Source: an uncultured Shinella sp. (GTDB lineage: Bacteria > Pseudomonadota > Alphaproteobacteria > Rhizobiales > Rhizobiaceae). From it: a stretch of DNA of 16,886 nt. Both the position numbers and the translations under genes were made by a program. Below are positions 13,075 to 16,886 of this stretch, one piece after another. The number at the start of each line of letters is the position of its first letter. The first letter of the stretch is position 1. The stretch lies in the NCBI RefSeq assembly GCF_946479415.1, contig NZ_CAMLFY010000101.1, positions 1 to 16,886 of the forward strand, in the 5' to 3' direction. The notes under the pieces were generated by a model, which was given only the letters and a program-made list of their open reading frames with translations, made no database searches and was not told the origin of the DNA.

Positions 13075-14346
13075 TCAGCGGCGGGCGAGCGAGCGGATCT
13101 TGTCGCGCAGCAGGCGCGCCACGTTGCGGGTGTTGCGGTAGAGGTGCAGCTGGGCCGCCACCTGGCGCACATCGCGGTCGCGGTTCTGCTGCAACCCGAC
13201 GACCAGCGTGCCCATGTCCTCGCGCTCTTCCCAGAACCGGCTCATGACCGGATGATCCGGCACGGCGCAGGAATCCGAGCGCGCGATATTGGCGTCGTCG
13301 AGATGCCATTCGGTCAGCTCGGCCACCAAAAGCTTGCCGGGCGAATATTTCGCGAATTCCTCGTCATAGGCCGTCTTCCACGTATAGGCCTCGCCGCCCA
13401 TCATGAAAACGATCATCGAGGCGATGGCGCGGCCGTCGAGGTCGAGCGTGTGGATGCGCACGCCGTCGGTCTCGGCGAGATTGCTGATCGCCTCGCGCGC
13501 AAAGGCGGCGCGGTAGCGATCGTTGATCATCGCCGTGCGGCCACGCCCCTTCCAGCCGCCGGCCTCGAGCAGCAGGAACTCCTCCATACGCAGCCGGATA
13601 TCGGCAGGCTGGCGGGCGACATTGTAGTTGAGCACACCCAGCGCATCGAGCTTGCGCCATTGCCGGCGCAACTCGCGGAAATGCTCCGGCGCGATGGCAT
13701 TCTGCAAATAGGTCTGGCCGTCGAGCAGGCTGTCCAACATGGGCCGGCGATAGGTGTCGGTGACCGTGACGGGCAGGTTACGGCCGATGGCAACGGCACG
13801 GATCAACTGGGCAAAGGCCCCGCTTAGACGCAGATCCGGCAGGACGAGGATGGCTGGCAGCCCCGTATTGGGGCCACCCATCACCTCCAGGAAATTATCA
13901 AGCGTTTCGGCCGCCTCCTCGGCATCGACCAGCGGTGTGCCCAGCGGACCGAACGGGTTCGACCAGGCGCGCAGAATGCTGGAGCCGATGGAGAAACCCG
14001 GCTTTTCGACGGAGAACGGCATGAGGAAGCGCATGCGGCTACGCCCACCCGCCTCGTCGCGGATGACCGAGAGACGCACCATGCGGTCTTCCAGGCGCGG
14101 CATGGCGGGCGCCAGAAAGCGGCCGGAAAAGAAGACGTTCGGCTCCATCACGCGGTTCGACAGAAAGTCGAGTTCCTGCTGCAACTCATACCCCGCCGTG
14201 GCCGGATAGATGGCGAGCGAACGGCCCGGGCGGCCGATGGCGAAGCGCTGGTCGGCCGGCGGCTGGGCCATTGGCGGTGCCGGCGGAATGGCGGCCTGGG
14301 CGCGGCCGGCGGCGATCGTGTGGTCGAAGCCGTGACTATCGGTCAT
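13075..14346 (-). CDS. GNAT family N-acetyltransferase (CelD/BcsL-type)
   Basis: This 423-residue protein has a CelD-like acetyltransferase domain (about residues 220-365). Recognisable blocks are FRELRRQWRKLDALG (223-237), a LLLEAGGWKGRGRTAM block (258-273), DLDGRAIASMIVFMMGGEAYTWKTAYDEE in part (302-330) and the acyl-CoA-site-like YSPGKLLVAEL (334-344). The first 35 residues are proline- and alanine-rich and probably disordered. Such proteins accompany extracellular polysaccharide synthesis and may acylate a sugar or lipid intermediate; that role is inferred from context. ATG 14346 overlaps the flippase stop by 11 bases, so the two are translationally coupled; upstream ATG 14361 and TTG 14367 are alternatives. 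Its stop codon abuts the convergent acyl-CoA synthetase stop. Confidence 0.8.
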   Translation of the reverse strand: MTDSHGFDHTIAAGRAQAAIPPAPPMAQPPADQRFAIGRPGRSLAIYPATAGYELQQELDFLSNRVMEPNVFFSGRFLAPAMPRLEDRMVRLSVIRDEAGGRSRMRFLMPFSVEKPGFSIGSSILRAWSNPFGPLGTPLVDAEEAAETLDNFLEVMGGPNTGLPAILVLPDLRLSGAFAQLIRAVAIGRNLPVTVTDTYRRPMLDSLLDGQTYLQNAIAPEHFRELRRQWRKLDALGVLNYNVARQPADIRLRMEEFLLLEAGGWKGRGRTAMINDRYRAAFAREAISNLAETDGVRIHTLDLDGRAIASMIVFMMGGEAYTWKTAYDEEFAKYSPGKLLVAELTEWHLDDANIARSDSCAVPDHPVMSRFWEEREDMGTLVVGLQQNRDRDVRQVAAQLHLYRNTRNVARLLRDKIRSLARR

Positions 14347-15763
14347 GGTGGTCCGTCCCATTGGCAAGTTTTGCCGTCACCGGATCGGCGAAGGCGAAGA
14401 GAAGGATGGAAAGTTTTCGCCGCACGGCGATGTGCAGCAGCAGCGCCTCGACGACCATGGCGCCGGCCGTGGCGGAGGCCGCGCCGATGAGGCCGAAGAG
14501 CGGGATGAGCGTGACGTTGAAGGTGATGTTGGCGGCGAGCGCCACGGCATAGACGGCAACGCAGAGCTTCTGCTCGCCGCACATGGTCAGCAGCACTTCC
14601 CCCGGTCCGACAAGCGCCTTGGCGAGAATGCCGGCGAAGAGGATGAACATCAGGCCCCAGCCCGCCGTGAAGGCCGGGCCGAACAGCGACAGCAGCAGAT
14701 GGCCGGCCGCCAGCACGCAGAGCCCGACGGCAAGCGACGGCCAGAAGCTCCAGCGCGCCGTTTCACCGGCGAAACGTGCCAGTCCGACCCGGTCGCCAGC
14801 GGCGAACATCGCGGAAAAACGCGGCGCCGCGGCGGCCTTCACCGAGAAGAACACGAAATGCACCAACGCCATCGTCTTGGCGGCGGCGAAGTAGATGGCG
14901 ACGCTTTCCGGGTCGAGAAAGAGGCCGACGACGATGACATCGGAATTGGTGAGCAGGAAGCCGAAGCCCTCGATCAGGAAGATCGGCAGCGCCGCCTTGA
15001 TCCAGAGACCGAATTCGACCTTGTGCGGGCCGGCGAGATAGCGCTTGCCGAGCCGGCGCACGATGTTGAAGAATTGCACCACCGTGGTGAGATAGGTGGC
15101 GGCAAGGGCCGCCACCATCGCCGTCAGTGCCGTATGCGGCTCGCCCAGCCAGACGGCCAGAACCATGAAGACGAGGATGAGCAGCGGCCGGATGATATAG
15201 GTCGGGCTCAGCGCCACGACGGCCCAGCTATGGGCGCGCGCGGTGCTTTCGAGCACATCGCCGAGCGCGATCATCGGCATGCAGAACAGGCCGACGAAGA
15301 GCGGCACGACATAGTAGTCGGCAACATTGTCGCGGAAGAGCCAGAGAACGAGGAAACCAGCCGCGGCCAGCGCCGTCGAGGAGAGCATGGCGAAAATGCG
15401 GGCCGTCGAGGTGAGGCCGCGGATTTCCGCGTAGGCGCTGCGGCCGACATAATCGGGCAGGAAGCGCACGACCGTGGTGTGGAAGCCGAGGCAGGACATG
15501 TCGCCGAAGATGACGACGATCGCCCAGACGAAGACGAAGATGCCGTATTCGAACTCGCCCATCACGCGGGCAAGGATGATCTGCGAGATGAAGGCGATGG
15601 CCGCACTGGCGACGCGGATGGCAAAGGCAATCAGCGCCATGCGCTGGGCCAGGTTGCGCGGATCGTCGCTGGCGAGAATGGCCGCGACGGCGCGCAGCAG
15701 GGGCTCCGCCTTGCCGCGAAGGCGCGATGGCAGCAACCTCTCCGCCGATTGAATGACCGCCAT
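14336..15763 (-). CDS. Lipopolysaccharide/exopolysaccharide flippase (Wzx-like, MOP superfamily)
   Basis: This 475-residue protein is almost entirely hydrophobic, with roughly 12-14 transmembrane segments and no signal peptide, the layout of MOP-superfamily polysaccharide exporters. The first helix region IRVASAAIAFISQIILARVM followed by GEFEYGIFVFVW is typical of this group. It probably flips lipid-linked oligosaccharide across the inner membrane; the glycan is unknown and no glycosyltransferase lies in the window. ATG 15763 is taken as start although no good Shine-Dalgarno precedes it; TTG 15790 in the same frame is possible. It overlaps the downstream GNAT gene by 11 bp. The secA terminator lies upstream, so it needs its own promoter between 15764 and 15865; none was confidently seen. 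Confidence 0.85.
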   Translation of the reverse strand: MAVIQSAERLLPSRLRGKAEPLLRAVAAILASDDPRNLAQRMALIAFAIRVASAAIAFISQIILARVMGEFEYGIFVFVWAIVVIFGDMSCLGFHTTVVRFLPDYVGRSAYAEIRGLTSTARIFAMLSSTALAAAGFLVLWLFRDNVADYYVVPLFVGLFCMPMIALGDVLESTARAHSWAVVALSPTYIIRPLLILVFMVLAVWLGEPHTALTAMVAALAATYLTTVVQFFNIVRRLGKRYLAGPHKVEFGLWIKAALPIFLIEGFGFLLTNSDVIVVGLFLDPESVAIYFAAAKTMALVHFVFFSVKAAAAPRFSAMFAAGDRVGLARFAGETARWSFWPSLAVGLCVLAAGHLLLSLFGPAFTAGWGLMFILFAGILAKALVGPGEVLLTMCGEQKLCVAVYAVALAANITFNVTLIPLFGLIGAASATAGAMVVEALLLHIAVRRKLSILLFAFADPVTAKLANGTDHHDR

Positions 15764-15865
15764 CAACACAGGAACCCGAACGCTACGCAAAACTCTACCA
15801 GCGTCAGTCTTGTCAGATCAGGGTTAACAAACGGTTGGGTCGGCGGTCGGCAGGCATCTGCGCCC

Positions 15866-15897
15866 AAAACAAAAATGCCGCCCGAAGGCGGCATTTT
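15866..15897 (-). terminator. Rho-independent terminator of secA
   Basis: On the minus strand a GC-rich stem is formed by the complements of AAAATGCCGCC (15872-15882) and GGCGGCATTTT (15887-15897), with a TTCG tetraloop. It is followed by a T-rich tract (complement of AAAACAAAAA, 15866-15875). It begins 16 bp after the secA stop codon. The A-rich other side makes partial function in the opposite direction conceivable. Confidence 0.93.
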
Positions 15898-15912
15898 CCG
15901 TTTTCATTTCCA

Positions 15913-16886
15913 TCAGGCCTGTTCGAAGGCGCCGTGGCAATGTTTGTACTTCTTGCCCGAGCCGCAGGGGCACGGTTCGTTGCGCGCAACGTGGCCCCAG
16001 GTCGAGGGATCGTTCGGATCGCGATTGTCAGCGGCAACGGCCATGAAGCCGCCGCGGCCTTCGCCGAAATCGTCCTCGCCGGTCGTGCCGTCGATGTGGT
16101 GGCCTTCCATTTCCGGCGGCACCGGCGTCGGCGCGTCGGCCGCCTGGCGCACCAGCTCGACGCGCATCAGCTGCGACGTCACGGTCTGGCGAAGGTTGGC
16201 GAGCAGAGCCTGGAAGAGTTCGAAGGCCTCGGCCTTGTATTCCTGCAGCGGATCGCGCTGGGCATAACCGCGGAAGCCGATGACGGAGCGCAGGTGGTCG
16301 AGGTTGACGATGTGCTCGCGCCACAGCATGTCCAGCGTCTGGAGCAGCACGGAGCGCTCGACATAGGTCATGATCTCGGGGCCGAAACGCTCCGCACGGT
16401 CGGCGGCGGCGGCATCGGCAGCCTTGTGCAGGCGCTCCAGAATGTCCTTCTCGTCGATGCCTTCCTCGGCCGCCCAGGCCTCGATCGGCAGGTCGAGGTT
16501 CAGCTGTTCGAAAACGCCCTTCTTGAGGCCAGCCACGTCCCACTGCTCGGCATAGGCATTTTCCGGAATGCTCAGGCGAACGAGGTTTTCGACGACTTCG
16601 TTGCGCATGTCGGAGACGATTTCGGACAGGTTCTCGCTGTCCATCAGCTCGATGCGCTGCTCGAAGATGACCTTGCGCTGGTCGTTCAGCACGTCGTCAT
16701 ACTTCAGGAGGTTCTTGCGGATATCGAAGTTGCGGGCTTCGACCTTCTTCTGCGCGCGCTCCAGAGCCTTGTTGATCCAGGGATGGACGATCGCCTCGCC
16801 TTCCTTGAGACCGAGCTTCTGCAGCATGGAATCCATGCGCTCGGAGCCGAAGATGCGCATCAGGTCGTCCTGCAGCGACAGGAAGA
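15913..16886 (-). CDS. secA: Protein translocase subunit SecA, C-terminal part (partial)
   Basis: About 323 C-terminal residues of the roughly 900-residue preprotein translocase ATPase are present; the 5' part lies beyond the right edge, with the frame open through 16886 ([17 protein letters not shown]). Visible parts are the helical scaffold/wing region ([18 protein letters not shown], then [19 protein letters not shown]), the conserved [25 protein letters not shown] segment, and the C-terminal zinc motif in [16 protein letters not shown] (C-x-C-x8-C-H), which binds SecB and phospholipid. SecA drives Sec-dependent export at the inner membrane. The ATG at 16860 is internal, not a start. A strong terminator follows the stop. 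Confidence 0.97.
   Translation of the reverse strand, partial: FLSLQDDLMRIFGSERMDSMLQKLGLKEGEAIVHPWINKALERAQKKVEARNFDIRKNLLKYDDVLNDQRKVIFEQRIELMDSENLSEIVSDMRNEVVENLVRLSIPENAYAEQWDVAGLKKGVFEQLNLDLPIEAWAAEEGIDEKDILERLHKAADAAAADRAERFGPEIMTYVERSVLLQTLDMLWREHIVNLDHLRSVIGFRGYAQRDPLQEYKAEAFELFQALLANLRQTVTSQLMRVELVRQAADAPTPVPPEMEGHHIDGTTGEDDFGEGRGGFMAVAADNRDPNDPSTWGHVARNEPCPCGSGKKYKHCHGAFEQA

Noticed and set aside
14345..16267. 640-residue rightward open frame opposite the GNAT, flippase and secA genes
   Set aside because: It is a GC-rich antisense shadow: its translation is charged and low-complexity, and the opposite strand carries clear families with intact motifs.

Overview
The window reads as GC-rich alphaproteobacterial chromosome, most likely order Hyphomicrobiales (Rhizobiales), probably Rhizobiaceae. 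This is inferred from the neighbourhood (two-helix HIG1-type protein, PduO-type adenosyltransferase, etfB; a GNAT/flippase pair next to secA) and from protein resemblance. No 16S rRNA or other direct taxonomic marker is present. Most of the window looks like ordinary core genome, densely packed and short of terminators.

Left part (1-6640). A leftward block runs from an SDR oxidoreductase through a two-helix HIG1-type membrane protein, a cobalamin adenosyltransferase and a rhomboid protease to the first codons of etfB. etfB has its own near-consensus promoter, starting a few bases after the rhomboid stop codon, and a leader of about 130 nt that carries a small ORF with a perfect Shine-Dalgarno. 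Rightward from 2881 lies a YihY/BrkB membrane protein that overlaps the convergent gluQ (glutamyl-Q tRNA-Asp synthetase). gluQ is back-to-back with an AlkA-like DNA glycosylase. An HNH nuclease-like protein with a TTG start and a DsbB-family thiol oxidoreductase follow, convergent around a palindromic element.

Middle part (6641-11091). This is the atypical segment. An intact tRNA-Leu(CAA) is followed by AT-richer DNA with long non-coding gaps, a two-gene leftward operon (GSCFA-family SGNH-hydrolase-like protein, then a PhyH-family Fe(II)/2-oxoglutarate dioxygenase) and an RTX calcium-binding protein likely exported by type I secretion. The operon has a strong terminator and a predicted promoter with a perfect 9-bp inverted repeat directly upstream of its -35. 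No integrase, IS or duplicated tRNA end was found, so island status is suggestive only. The GSCFA-PhyH pair is the best candidate here for an undescribed small system, probably acyl or glycan/small-molecule tailoring.

Right part (11092-16886). A BON-domain protein and an AMP-forming acyl-CoA synthetase run rightward. The synthetase stop codon abuts that of a convergent CelD-type GNAT gene, which overlaps an upstream Wzx-like flippase; together these suggest surface polysaccharide assembly. The window ends in the 3' part of secA, which carries its zinc-binding C-terminal motif and is closed by a textbook terminator.
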